Assembly (NCBI RefSeq): GCF_003604215.1
Contig: NZ_QXGS01000008.1
Span: 1 to 64,000, forward strand
Source of the DNA: Teichococcus vastitatis
GTDB taxonomy: Bacteria > Pseudomonadota > Alphaproteobacteria > Acetobacterales > Acetobacteraceae
Length of the DNA stretch: 64,000 nt
Direction of reading: 5' to 3'
Positions 1 through 8,147 of the stretch are shown piece after piece; the stretch's first letter is position 1; the number at the start of each line of letters is the position of its first letter. A program made the translations under genes and the position numbers. A model generated the notes under the pieces. That model did not search any database. It saw only the letters and a program-made list of their open reading frames with translations, and was not told the DNA's origin.

Positions 1-491
1 GCCGCGAGGATGCCCACGATGGGCATCAGGAAGAAGGTGCCGACGCGGTAGATATCCTCGTCGCGCCACTGGATGGCAGCCAGCAGCCCGGCCAGGCAGA
101 GCCCGGCCGCCCACAGGCCGGGGTGGACCGTGGTGAACCGCTGCATCCAGTCAGGCCGCAGCGTCAGCGCGCAGCCGCAAAGGAACACGGGCAGGTACGC
201 AGCCGTGCGCGCCAGAACCAGCATGCCGCTGAAGGCGGAGTTGAGATCCAGCAGCGTCAACAGAACAACGGCACTCAACGAGGCGAAGCCGGACAGCAGC
301 AGCAGGGCCTTGAACAATCCACTCCTCCTGCGTCAAGGAGGCGCGGGCGACATGGTACGGAATGTCCAGAAACATCAGCAGGCCACGAAGATCATCAAGG
401 TAATGCAGGCTCTGGCCTAGGCGTGCCGGTGCTCCGGACCAAGCCCATCCTGATCCTTCGGCGAGGCTGAAGGCGTGTCCATCCTGTTCAT
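1..491 (-). pseudogene. Broken acyltransferase-3 (OpgC-like) membrane protein gene, cut by window edge
   Basis: This is a remnant of an integral-membrane acyltransferase, seen in three reading frames. Reading leftwards, an ATG at 491 with AAAGGGA about 9 bases upstream opens a short frame that stops at 417-419. A second frame (about 300-430) holds the family's N-terminal signature YLDDLRGLLMFLDIPYHV. A third frame, from about 317 to the edge, encodes hydrophobic helices (FKALLLLSGFASLSAVVLL, then TAAYLPVFLCGCALTL). The middle of a normal protein of about 350 residues seems to be missing, so there is probably an internal deletion as well as frameshifts. The family assignment rests on the N-terminal signature. 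A live gene starting at TTG 317 is possible, since GGAGG lies just upstream, but it would lack the catalytic N-terminus. Confidence 0.55.
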
Positions 492-679
492 GTCGAAGAT
501 CCCTTTACCATTTCGCTTGAACAACCATGAGATTACGAAAATCAAAACGAACTTTGGTGTGATCGCGAAACGATCGGCGTGTGGAGGAGGCGGCATTTCC
601 ACGGCTTCGCATGCAGCAACCACCCGATCAGGGCGGCGGACGTGATGAGGCGTAAAGGAATTTCCATGCCGTTGATCCG

Positions 680-1867
680 TCATGCCGCATTCGGATCGCG
701 TATCCGGGACTTCAGCGCGAGAAGCGCGAGCAGCGACACTCCCGTGAGGCTGCCGGACAGCAACAGCGCGGCGTAGGGCCCGTCCGCATCGAGCACCAGC
801 GTGAACAGGAGCGGCGCTCCGCCTTGCAACAGGCGCGCGGGGGCCGCGAGCAGCCCCATCCTCAGGCCGTAGCCGGCGGGCCCGAAAAGGGCGAGCGGCA
901 GCGTCCCTCGTGCAATCGTCAGGAGGCCGTTGCCGGCGCCGTGCAGCAGCACGAAGGGCACGGCCGCGAGCGGTCCCAGGAAGGCCAGCAGCATCGCCCC
1001 GATGGGATGCAGGCCGGCAGCGAGTTGGGCCGTGATGAGCGGCGACGCCTTCCGAAGCAGGGTGAACTCCGCCACGCGGGCCGCGACCTGCGCCGGCCCG
1101 ACCAGGGATGCCGCGAAGATCGCGGCAGTGGGCGTCGCGCCCAGGGCCTCGATGAGGCGCGGCATGTGGGCAGCCATGGCCGCGGACACGAAGGCGGTGG
1201 CGGCGAAAACGGCCGCCAGGATGATCATGGTCCAGGGCACACCGCCCACCGCCGCCTCCTTCGGGGCCGCGACCAGCGCGGGTGGCGGCGCCTGGGCGAT
1301 CAGGAACCGATTCAGCGGCAGGGCCACCACCAGGTGCAGGGCGGCCCAGACCAGGCAGGCCTCCCGCCACCCCAGAGCCTCGATCAGAAAGGCGCTGGCC
1401 GGCCAGCCCACCGTGCTGGCGAAGCCGGCGAAGAGGGTGATCCCCGTGATCGCGTTGCGGGCCTCGCGCCCGTAGAGGCCGGTCACCGTTGCGAAGGCGG
1501 CCTCGTAGAGCCCGAAACCCATGCCGACGCCGAGCACTCCCCAGGCCAGCGCCAGCGTCAGGGGCCCAGACGCGGCAGCCAGCAGTGCCAGACCGGCCGC
1601 GAAAACGAGGTTGGAGGCCGCCAGCACGTCCCGACCGCCATAGGTGTCGATGAGCCGCCCGGCAGCCGGCCCGACCAGGCCGGAGAGCAGCAGCGCGCCG
1701 GAAAAGATGCCGAAGAACCAGGCACGCGACAGGCCCAAGGCCTCGCAGACCGGATCCGCGAAGACGGCCGGCAGGTAGTAGGTCGAACCCCATGCGAGGG
1801 TCTGCGTGATGCCGAGGGTGACGGTGACCCTCCCCCGGTGTCGCACCAGATCCGTTGTTCGCGTCAC
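680..1867 (-). CDS. MFS transporter
   Basis: Predicted inner-membrane secondary transporter of the major facilitator superfamily, 395 residues, with about twelve hydrophobic segments. The N-terminal half carries the usual small-residue-rich helices (GALLLSGLVGPAAGRLIDTYGGRD), where the GRLIDTYGGRD loop matches the position of the MFS loop 2-3 motif. The GTG start at 1867 overlaps the stop of chrA by four bases (GTGA), so the two are translationally coupled and probably act together. The substrate cannot be read from the sequence; coupling to a chromate transporter hints at an oxyanion or metal-stress role, but this is inference. A longer upstream frame exists only because it runs antiparallel through chrA in another frame. 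Confidence 0.8.
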   Translation of the reverse strand: MTRTTDLVRHRGRVTVTLGITQTLAWGSTYYLPAVFADPVCEALGLSRAWFFGIFSGALLLSGLVGPAAGRLIDTYGGRDVLAASNLVFAAGLALLAAASGPLTLALAWGVLGVGMGFGLYEAAFATVTGLYGREARNAITGITLFAGFASTVGWPASAFLIEALGWREACLVWAALHLVVALPLNRFLIAQAPPPALVAAPKEAAVGGVPWTMIILAAVFAATAFVSAAMAAHMPRLIEALGATPTAAIFAASLVGPAQVAARVAEFTLLRKASPLITAQLAAGLHPIGAMLLAFLGPLAAVPFVLLHGAGNGLLTIARGTLPLALFGPAGYGLRMGLLAAPARLLQGGAPLLFTLVLDADGPYAALLLSGSLTGVSLLALLALKSRIRDPNAA

Positions 1868-3117
1868 AGGCCGCTTGCCGCCATGGTGGACAACAGTCCC
1901 GCCACGGCCGTCACCACAACAACCAGCCATACCGGGATCCGCCACAGCACCAGCGCGGCGAAGGCCAGCAGTGCGATGGCGAAATCGACAGGGTTGCGGA
2001 CCGTCGAGATCCAGATCGGGTCGAACAGCGCCGCCAGGAGGATGCCGACCACCGCGGCGTTCACCCCCGTCAGCGCGGCCCTGGCCGCCGGGCGCCGCCT
2101 CAGCGTGTTCCAGAACGGAAGCATGCCGTACATCAGCAGGATGCCCGGCAGGAACACCGCGACGAGGGCGAGCAGGCTGCCCAGCACGCCGTTCGGCCAA
2201 AGGAGCTGCGCCGCGCCCAGGAAAGCAGCGAAGGTGAAGAGCGGGCCGGGCACCGCCTGCGCGATCCCGTAGCCCGCGAGGAAGCCATCCGCCGAGATCC
2301 AGCCGGTCGGCACCATGGCGCGCTCGAGCAGCGGCAGCACCACATGGCCGCCGCCGAAGACCAGCGAACCGGCGCGGTAGAACGCTTCGGCGGTCGCTGC
2401 GGCATGCGAGCCGGTTGTGGCGGCCAGCAGCGGCAAGCCGATCAGCAGAACGGGAAACAGCGCCAGTGCGAGCAGCGCCGCGGTCTGCGGCACCCGGAAG
2501 GGAAGGACGTTGTCAGTCCCTGGTGCCGGCTCCGTGCGGTACAACAACAGGCCGACAGCCGCGCCGGCCAGGAGAACGCCCAGCTGGGTGAATGCCGAAG
2601 GCAGGACCAGGAGCGCGACCGTGGCCAGGATGGCCAGGGTGGTCCGCGGCCGGTCCGGGCACAGGCTGTTCGCCATGCCCCAGACCGCCTGCGCCACGAC
2701 GGCAACCGCCACCAGCTTGAGCCCATGCACCATTCCCGCGCCGGTTCCGACCGTCAAGGCGTCGACGCCGTAGGCCGCCAGCAGCATCACGAGCGCGGAA
2801 GGCAGGGTGAAGCCCAGCCAGGCCGCCGCGCCACCCGGCAGGCCGCCGCGCAGAACGCCGAGCGCGAAGCCGACCTGACTGCTGGCCGGCCCCGGCAGGA
2901 ACTGCCCGAGGGCCACGAGATCGGCGTAGCCCTTCTCGTCCAGCCAATGACGACGCATGACGAATTCCTCGCGGAAATAGCCGATATGCGCCACAGGCCC
3001 GCCGAACGAGGTCAGGCCGAGCCGGAGAAAGATCAGCAGAACCTCCAGGAAGGACCTGCGCGCGGGTGTCTCGCCTGCCTTGCCGGACTGCGCCGCGGGG
3101 TGGGGAGGCATGGTCAT
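1864..3117 (-). CDS. chrA: Chromate transporter ChrA (long-chain, two-domain)
   Basis: Inner-membrane chromate/oxyanion transporter of the CHR superfamily, 417 residues from the ATG at 3117, which is the usual size for the two-domain form. Both halves carry the family motif: FLRLGLTSFGGPVAHIGYF near residue 40 and GSLVFGGGHVVLPLLERAM in the second half. The rest is a series of hydrophobic helices. ATGs at 3117 and 3111 are both possible; neither has a strong ribosome binding site. In-frame sequence further upstream (to 3159) is low in hydrophobicity and probably not translated. It is the first gene of a two-gene unit with the MFS transporter downstream. The arsR gene upstream has the same orientation but lies about 290 bases away. 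Confidence 0.9.
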   Translation of the reverse strand: MTMPPHPAAQSGKAGETPARRSFLEVLLIFLRLGLTSFGGPVAHIGYFREEFVMRRHWLDEKGYADLVALGQFLPGPASSQVGFALGVLRGGLPGGAAAWLGFTLPSALVMLLAAYGVDALTVGTGAGMVHGLKLVAVAVVAQAVWGMANSLCPDRPRTTLAILATVALLVLPSAFTQLGVLLAGAAVGLLLYRTEPAPGTDNVLPFRVPQTAALLALALFPVLLIGLPLLAATTGSHAAATAEAFYRAGSLVFGGGHVVLPLLERAMVPTGWISADGFLAGYGIAQAVPGPLFTFAAFLGAAQLLWPNGVLGSLLALVAVFLPGILLMYGMLPFWNTLRRRPAARAALTGVNAAVVGILLAALFDPIWISTVRNPVDFAIALLAFAALVLWRIPVWLVVVVTAVAGLLSTMAASGL

Positions 3118-3403
3118 GTGTTGATCCGTGAGCCTTGTTGCCGATCGGGTGCCGGGCACGCGCCTGTGATCGCGTCAGCGGCGGAGGGAATGACCGGGTC
3201 GCGCCCGGCCGGCGTCGGTGATCGCGCCGCCCGCCGGTGGCCGCGCCCCAGCGCCACCTGATCCAACCCGAAGGAGGCCTCGCCACCGGTCAGGCGCGGC
3301 CACGCGGAAACCATCGCCGGGCAGGGTGCGGCCGCCATCGATCTGATCCTCTCGCTGGGGCGGCGAACCATTCCGCAGGCCAAGTTGCGGGGGGTCGTGA
3401 CCG

Positions 3404-3760
3404 TCATTCCACGGGTTCCGAAGGCAGGCAGGCCGGGATCGAGAGCGCGGCCACCGCCGGGGTGCAGACCTTCGGGTGACCCTGGCAGCAATCGCGCATC
3501 AGGAAAGCGATGAGGCCGGAGAGCGCGTCATAGACGGCCGAGTAGCGGATCGACCGCCCTTTGCGGCGCGACCGGACCAGCCCGGCCGCCTCCAAATGGG
3601 TGAGGTGGAAGGACAGGCGCGAGGAGGTCGCGCCCATGGCCTCACCGATCGTCCCGGCCGCCATGCCGTCCGGACCCGCTGTCACCAGCAGGCGCACGAT
3701 CCGCAGGCGGGTTTCCTGCGCGAGGGCGCCGAGCGCGTCGAGCGCTTGCGTTTCGTTCAT
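3404..3760 (-). CDS. arsR: ArsR-family arsenite-responsive repressor
   Basis: Winged-helix repressor of 118 residues. The helix-turn-helix lies around residues 35-65 (ATSSRLSFHLTHLEAAGLV). The C-terminus has clustered cysteines at 91, 92 and 99 (DCCQGHPKVC) and one more at 111. This arrangement resembles the C-terminal As(III) site of Acidithiobacillus ferrooxidans ArsR (Cys95/96/102) rather than the classical E. coli CxC site in helix 4. It is divergent from a DUF6428 gene, a pairing known from arsenic operons. A palindrome lies in the 41-base gap between them and probably mediates autoregulation. No arsenic efflux or arsenate reductase gene is visible next to it, so its present target may be only the broken neighbour or a distant locus. 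Confidence 0.88.
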   Translation of the reverse strand: MNETQALDALGALAQETRLRIVRLLVTAGPDGMAAGTIGEAMGATSSRLSFHLTHLEAAGLVRSRRKGRSIRYSAVYDALSGLIAFLMRDCCQGHPKVCTPAVAALSIPACLPSEPVE

Positions 3761-3766
3761 CTCACA

Positions 3767-3788
3767 TCAATATCTCAAGATATGTTGA
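3767..3788. promoter_or_regulatory. Probable ArsR operator between arsR and the DUF6428 gene
   Basis: The divergent gap contains the perfect 14-base palindrome ATATCTCAAGATAT (3770-3783, arms ATATC/GATAT), flanked by TCAA on the left and TTGA on the right, giving a 22-base imperfect dyad. It begins 7 bases upstream of the arsR ATG. Size, AT content and position match known ArsR operators. Binding by this ArsR is inferred. Confidence 0.7.
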
Positions 3789-3801
3789 GGTGAAAGGGAC
3801 C

Positions 3802-4256
3802 ATGATGAACGCGCCCGCCCAGCCTCTCATCGCCGGCTTCCGCGGCGGCGCCTCGCTGGGCGCCGGGCTCGACGCCCTGAGGCCTTATCGCGCGACGACT
3901 GGTGATCGCCTATGCCGGGCGGCGGACCCAGCCCGGCTATTACGTCACCGAGGTGAAGGCGGGCTCCTTCGTGACCCCCGATTGCGGCGGCCATCCGGAC
4001 GCCTGGCAGAAAACCATCCTGCAGGTTGAGGATCGGCTGGCCACGCCCAAGAAGCCGGACCCCATGGAGGTCGGCAAGTTCCACGTTACCCTGGAGAAGG
4101 TGGCTACCCAGATCAGCCTGCAGGCCGAAAGCCGGCTGACCTTCGAGGTCCGTCCGCCCGGCCACCCCATGCAGATCTTCGATGTTGAAGCCCTCCGCAT
4201 CGAGGCCAGCAGCGTCGCGGTCGAACTCGCGCCCAGATCCGCCATCTGCAAGCTGA
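3802..4256 (+). pseudogene. Frameshifted DUF6428-family gene (arsenic-operon-associated)
   Basis: A well-spaced start (AAAGGGACC then ATG at 3802/3805) opens a frame that leaves the family sequence near 3880. The conserved body resumes in another frame from about 3885, with no start-linked continuity: LVIAYAGRRTQPGYYVTEVK, then VTPDCGGHPDAWQKTILQ and MEVGKFHVTLEKV. This order (GYxVTEVK, DCGG..W..T.LQ, GKF) is typical of DUF6428 proteins encoded beside arsR. After AICK at about 4252 the frame runs on without a stop into the opposing ABC gene, whereas a one-base shift would give TGA at 4254-4256. So one or two indels disrupt the gene. Translation from GTG 3902 is possible but lacks a ribosome binding site. 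Real decay and sequencing error cannot be told apart here. Confidence 0.6.
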
Positions 4257-4279
4257 GGCACCGCTGGCGGCCGACGTCA

Positions 4280-4308
4280 CCCCCGCCGGCTGCGCGCCGG
4301 CGCGGGGT
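4280..4308. terminator. GC-rich hairpin between convergent genes
   Basis: CGCCGGC (4284-4290), a five-base loop, and GCCGGCG (4296-4302) form a strong hairpin with further C/G pairing outside. It lies between the end of the plus-strand DUF6428 remnant and the stop of the minus-strand permease gene at 4337. There is no long T-run, only TTGTTG on the plus side, so intrinsic termination is plausible but unproven. Confidence 0.4.
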
Positions 4309-4336
4309 TGTTGCTGCGCCGGCGTGCTGGTCGGCC

Positions 4337-5221
4337 TCAGCGCAGGGTGGGGTCCAGCCGGTCCCGCAGCCAATCGCCGAGCAGGCTGACGGAGAGGGTG
4401 GTGAGCACGATCACCGCCGAGGGGGAAAGCAGGATCCAGGGCGCCCGCGTCAGGTACTCCCGCCCGTAGCCCACCATGTTGCCGAGCGAAGTCTGTGGCG
4501 GCTGCACGCCCAGGCCCAGGAAGGAGAGGCCGCTTTCCAGCAGGATGATCTCGGGGAAGGCCAGCGTCATCGAGACGATCAGGGTGGAGGCGATATTGGG
4601 CAGCACATGGTGGCCATAGATCCGCCAGGGTGTGGCGCCGAGCTGTTTCACCGCCGCGGCATATCCTTGCGCGCCGGCGCTGACCGCCAGGCCCCGGGCG
4701 ATGCGCGCGTAGCGCTCCCACCCGTGCAGCCCGAGCAGGCAAACGAACAGTGCCAGCGAATTGCCAAGAAAGGCCAGCACGGACAGCGCCAGGATCAGGA
4801 AGGGCATGGCGGCCTGGAAATCGACCAGCGCCAGCACCGCCTGCTCCACCAATCCGCGAAAATGCGCGGCCAGGAAGCCCATGGTCACGCCGATCACGGC
4901 CGACAGCAGCGCCGCGCCGAAGGCGATCAACAGCGAGATGCGGATGGAAACGATGAGGCGGCTCAGCACGTCCCGCCCCAGTTCATCGGTTCCCAGCGGG
5001 TGCGCCCATGTGCCGCCCATGAAGGCGGGCGGCGCGAGCCGGCTGCGTAGGTCCAGCGCTGTGATGGAGTAGGGCGTGATCCATTCCGCCAGCAGCGCCA
5101 CGCCCAGCATCAGTGCGATCCAGACGAGGGCGAAGACCACCAGCGGCGGAAGGCCCGCCTGCTTCCGCCTCGGCGGCAACACGGCCTGCGCCGGGGCGGT
5201 GTTCATCGTGGCGTCGGACAT
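4337..5221 (-). CDS. Peptide/nickel-type ABC transporter permease (DppC-like)
   Basis: Inner-membrane permease, 294 residues, the second transmembrane subunit of a Dpp/Opp-class importer. After a short cytoplasmic tail, helix 1 is followed by the family motif HPLGTDELGRDVLSRLI (residues about 73-90). The EAA coupling loop is seen in GYAAAVKQLGATPWRIYGHH, and SGLSFLGLGVQPPQTSLGNM follows. The start codon shares one base with the stop of the DppB-like gene, and it is the last gene of the PMH operon. Its job is to pass a substrate delivered by the 8148-9785 binding protein. Family identity is clear; peptide transport itself is not implied, because this class also moves opines, sugars and other small solutes. 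Confidence 0.92.
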   Translation of the reverse strand: MSDATMNTAPAQAVLPPRRKQAGLPPLVVFALVWIALMLGVALLAEWITPYSITALDLRSRLAPPAFMGGTWAHPLGTDELGRDVLSRLIVSIRISLLIAFGAALLSAVIGVTMGFLAAHFRGLVEQAVLALVDFQAAMPFLILALSVLAFLGNSLALFVCLLGLHGWERYARIARGLAVSAGAQGYAAAVKQLGATPWRIYGHHVLPNIASTLIVSMTLAFPEIILLESGLSFLGLGVQPPQTSLGNMVGYGREYLTRAPWILLSPSAVIVLTTLSVSLLGDWLRDRLDPTLR

Positions 5222-6153
5222 CAGGCGGTTCCCCGCATGCCGTTCCGCAGCCGCGGGTCCAGCACGCCATACAGCAGGTCGACCACCAGGTTGGCGGTGA
5301 TCATGGTGGCGGCGACCAGCAGCAGGATGGCCTGCACCACCGCGAGGTCGCGGTTGGCGACGGCCACCACCAGCAGCCGCCCGACGCCGGGCCAGGAGAA
5401 CACGCTCTCCACCACCACCGCGCCGGCCAGCAGACTGCCGATCATGAAGCCCACGATGGTCACGGTGGGGATGGCGGCGTTGGGCAGGGCATGGCCGCGC
5501 ACCGCCACGCCCCAGGGCACGCCCTTGGCGAGCGCCGTGCGCATGTAGGGCTGGCCCAGCACCTCCAGCATGGCGGAGCGTGTGAAGCGTGCCAGCACCG
5601 CGGCGCCGCCGAGGCCGAGGGTGATGACGGGAAGGATGGCATGGCGCCAGCTTTCCTGCCCGCCCGAGGGCAACCAGCCGAGTTGCACGGCGAACAGCAG
5701 CACCAGCAGCAGCCCCAGCACGAAGGAGGGCACGGTGAAGCCGGCCACGGCCAGCAGCATCACCGCCCGGTCGGCCAGGGAGTTGCGGTGCAGGGCGGCA
5801 TAAACCCCCGCAGGAATGCCGAGGCAGAGCTTGATCAGCAACGCCGGCACGGTGAGCGCCAGGGTGGCGGGGATGCGCTCGCCCACCAGGCTGATGGCGC
5901 TGCGCCCGTCGCGCATGGAGTTGCCGAGGTCGCCCTGGAAGATGGCGCCGAAGTAGCGGACATACTGCACCCAGAGCGGATCATCGAGGCCCCAGGCGCG
6001 GCGGAAGGCGGCGATCGCCTCCGGCGGTGCATCGGCCGACATGATCAGCAGGGCGGGGTCGCCCGACAGGCGCAGCACAACAAAGGCGAAGGTGACCACC
6101 AGCACCAGCGTCAGCAGGGAACGCCCGAGGCGGAGGCTGAGGAAGCGCAGCAT
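5221..6153 (-). CDS. Peptide/nickel-type ABC transporter permease (DppB-like)
   Basis: Inner-membrane permease of 310 residues that pairs with the downstream DppC-like protein. It shows the DppB layout: an N-terminal helix (LLTLVLVVTFAFVVLRLSGD), a periplasmic stretch with LGNSMRDGRSA, five further helices, and the EAA loop around YMRTALAKGVPWGVAVRGHA. The C-terminal VVVESVFSWPGVGRLLVVAV is a family hallmark. Its ATG directly abuts the stop of the upstream ATPase gene (6154) and its stop touches the DppC start, so the operon is tightly packed. No substrate can be inferred from the permease alone. Confidence 0.92.
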   Translation of the reverse strand: MLRFLSLRLGRSLLTLVLVVTFAFVVLRLSGDPALLIMSADAPPEAIAAFRRAWGLDDPLWVQYVRYFGAIFQGDLGNSMRDGRSAISLVGERIPATLALTVPALLIKLCLGIPAGVYAALHRNSLADRAVMLLAVAGFTVPSFVLGLLLVLLFAVQLGWLPSGGQESWRHAILPVITLGLGGAAVLARFTRSAMLEVLGQPYMRTALAKGVPWGVAVRGHALPNAAIPTVTIVGFMIGSLLAGAVVVESVFSWPGVGRLLVVAVANRDLAVVQAILLLVAATMITANLVVDLLYGVLDPRLRNGMRGTA

Positions 6154-7155
6154 TCAAGCGGCCTTGGCAAGGGTGGGTGCGGGAAGGCCGCTGCCGGCCG
6201 GGATCTCGCCATGCGCCACGTGGCAGGCCACCAGCCGGCCATCGGCGCGGGGCTTCAGGACGGGGATCTCCGCGGCGCAGCGGGCGCTGGCCACCGGGCA
6301 GCGCGGATGAAAGGCGCAGCCCGCGGGCCGCGCCGCCGGATTGGGAGGGTCGCCCTGCAGCACGATGCGGCGGCCGCGCCGCTGCGGGTGCGGGATGGCC
6401 GACACCAGCGCCCGGGCATAGGGGTGGGCAGGGTCGTGCAGCACGGCATCCGGCTCGCCCTCCTCCACGATGCGGCCGAGATACATCACCGCCACGCGGT
6501 GGCTCATCTGCCGCACGGCGCGAAGATCGTGGCTGATGAACAGCAGCGCCACGCCGCGTTCCGCCTGGATCTCGGACAGCAGGTTCATCACCTGCGCCTG
6601 GATCGAGACGTCGAGCGCGCTGATCGGCTCGTCACAGACCAGCAGCGCGGGATCGGTGGCCAGGGCGCGGGCCAGCACGGCGCGCTGCCGCTGGCCGCCC
6701 GAAAGCTCGTGCGGGTAGTGCGCCGCATGGTCCGGCCGCAGCCCGACGCTGCGCAGCAGCGCCGCCACCTGCTCGGGCGAGGTTTGGCGGCCATGAATCT
6801 TCCACGGCTCGGCCACCTGCGCGCCGATGCTCAGGCGCCGGTCCATGGCGCCCAGCGGGTCCTGGTAGACCATCTGCATCCGCGACCGCAGCCGGCGCCA
6901 TTCGGCGGTGCCAGGGGCGGGAAGGGGCTGCTCCTCGAAGGTGACGCGGCCCTCATCCGGTGTTTCCAGCCCCAGCACCAGCCGGCCGGTGGTGGATTTG
7001 CCGCAGCCGGATTCACCCACCAGCCCCAGGGTGCGCCCATGCTCCAGCGTGAGGGAAACGCCGTCCAACGCCCGCACCTCCACCGGCCGGCCGAACCAGC
7101 CACGCCGCATCTCATAGCGGCGGACCAGCCCCTCGGCCTTCAGCAACGCGCTCAT
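6154..7155 (-). CDS. Peptide-type ABC transporter ATPase (DppF-like)
   Basis: Cytoplasmic ATP-binding subunit, 333 residues. Walker A is GESGCGKST, the Q-loop region QMVYQDPLGAMDRR follows, then the ABC signature LSGGQRQR and Walker B LLVCDEPISALDVS. The C-terminal oligopeptide-transporter extension has the cysteine-containing stretch GCAFHPRCPVASARC that is typical of OppD/OppF proteins, where related cysteines bind a 4Fe-4S cluster in some members. The ATG overlaps the DppD-like stop by four bases (ATGA). It works as a heterodimer with the 7152-8144 protein to drive the two permeases. Confidence 0.93.
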   Translation of the reverse strand: MSALLKAEGLVRRYEMRRGWFGRPVEVRALDGVSLTLEHGRTLGLVGESGCGKSTTGRLVLGLETPDEGRVTFEEQPLPAPGTAEWRRLRSRMQMVYQDPLGAMDRRLSIGAQVAEPWKIHGRQTSPEQVAALLRSVGLRPDHAAHYPHELSGGQRQRAVLARALATDPALLVCDEPISALDVSIQAQVMNLLSEIQAERGVALLFISHDLRAVRQMSHRVAVMYLGRIVEEGEPDAVLHDPAHPYARALVSAIPHPQRRGRRIVLQGDPPNPAARPAGCAFHPRCPVASARCAAEIPVLKPRADGRLVACHVAHGEIPAGSGLPAPTLAKAA

Positions 7156-8144
7156 GCCGGCACCATCGCGGGCACAGGGGAAACCACCGCGGCGGCGCCG
7201 GGATAAAGGCAGGCGGCGCGGTGCGCGGGGGCCACCTCGGCCAGGGGCGGCGGCGCCGCCTCGCAGGCCTCGGCACGGCGTGGACAGCGCGGGGCGAAGG
7301 CGCAGCCGCGCGGCATGGCCCAGGGCTCCGGCACGCCGCCGGGAATGGCGGCCAGCGGCCGGCGCGGCCCCGTCATCGGCGGCAGCGCGGCCAGCAGCCC
7401 TTGCGCGTAGGGATGGGCAGGGCCGGTGAACAGCTTGTCCGCCGCGGTTTCCTCGACGATGCGGCCGGCATACATCACGCAGACCCGCTCGCAGGTTTCC
7501 GCGACGACGCCGAGATCGTGGCTGACCAGCACCAGCGCCATGCCGGTGTCCCGCCGGATCTCCGCGAGCAACTCCAGGATCTGGGCCTGGATGGTGACGT
7601 CCAGCGCCGTGGTCGGCTCATCCGCCACCAGCATCTCCGGCCGGCCGGCCAGCGCCATGGCGATCATCACGCGCTGGTTCTGCCCGCCGGACAACTCGTG
7701 CGGAAAGGCATCCAGCCGCCGGCGCGCATCCGGCATGCCGACCTGATCGAGCAGGCGGCGCGCCTCCTCGCGCGCGGCGCGGCCATCGAGGCCCCGGTGC
7801 AGTCGCAGCGCCTCGGCGATCTGCCGGCCGATGCGGTGCACCGGGTTCAGGCTGCTGGCTGGGTCCTGGAAGATCATGGCGATCCTGCCGCCCCGGACGC
7901 GGTCCAGCACGGCGGGCGGGGCACCGATCAGCTCGGTGCCCTCCAGCGTCACGCTGCCGGAAACCCTCGCCTTGGCCGGCAGCAGCCCGAGGGCCGCCAG
8001 CCAGGTGACCGACTTGCCGCAGCCGGATTCGCCTACGAGCGCCACGGCCTCGCCCCGCCCGACGGTGAGGTCGACGCCGCGCAGCGCCGGCAGCCCGTCG
8101 AAGCTGACGGAAAGGCCACGGATCGCGACGAGGGGTTCCACCAT
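7152..8144 (-). CDS. Peptide-type ABC transporter ATPase (DppD-like)
   Basis: Cytoplasmic ATPase subunit, 330 residues, partner of the DppF-like protein. Walker A is GESGCGKSV, the Q-loop region is [15 protein letters not shown], the signature is LSGGQNQR and Walker B is [14 protein letters not shown]. The C-terminal extension includes [15 protein letters not shown]. It starts 3 bases after the stop of the binding-protein gene and overlaps the next ATPase by four bases, so the order is binding protein, ATPase D, ATPase F, permease B, permease C. The N in the signature (LSGGQNQR, usually LSGGMRQR) is an unusual but not disabling variant. Confidence 0.93.
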   Translation of the reverse strand: MVEPLVAIRGLSVSFDGLPALRGVDLTVGRGEAVALVGESGCGKSVTWLAALGLLPAKARVSGSVTLEGTELIGAPPAVLDRVRGGRIAMIFQDPASSLNPVHRIGRQIAEALRLHRGLDGRAAREEARRLLDQVGMPDARRRLDAFPHELSGGQNQRVMIAMALAGRPEMLVADEPTTALDVTIQAQILELLAEIRRDTGMALVLVSHDLGVVAETCERVCVMYAGRIVEETAADKLFTGPAHPYAQGLLAALPPMTGPRRPLAAIPGGVPEPWAMPRGCAFAPRCPRRAEACEAAPPPLAEVAPAHRAACLYPGAAAVVSPVPAMVPA

Positions 8145-8147
8145 GCC

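Noticed and set aside
3118..3403. Open plus-strand stretch that looked like a gene remnant
   Set aside because: No start, no ribosome binding site and no recognisable family; no further support found.
5113..7206. Very long open frame on the plus strand, antisense to the dppB/dppF genes
   Set aside because: It is Gln/His/Gly/Arg-rich with no domain, has no ribosome binding site, and lies opposite well-supported genes. In DNA this GC-rich the antisense frame of a real gene often lacks stops.
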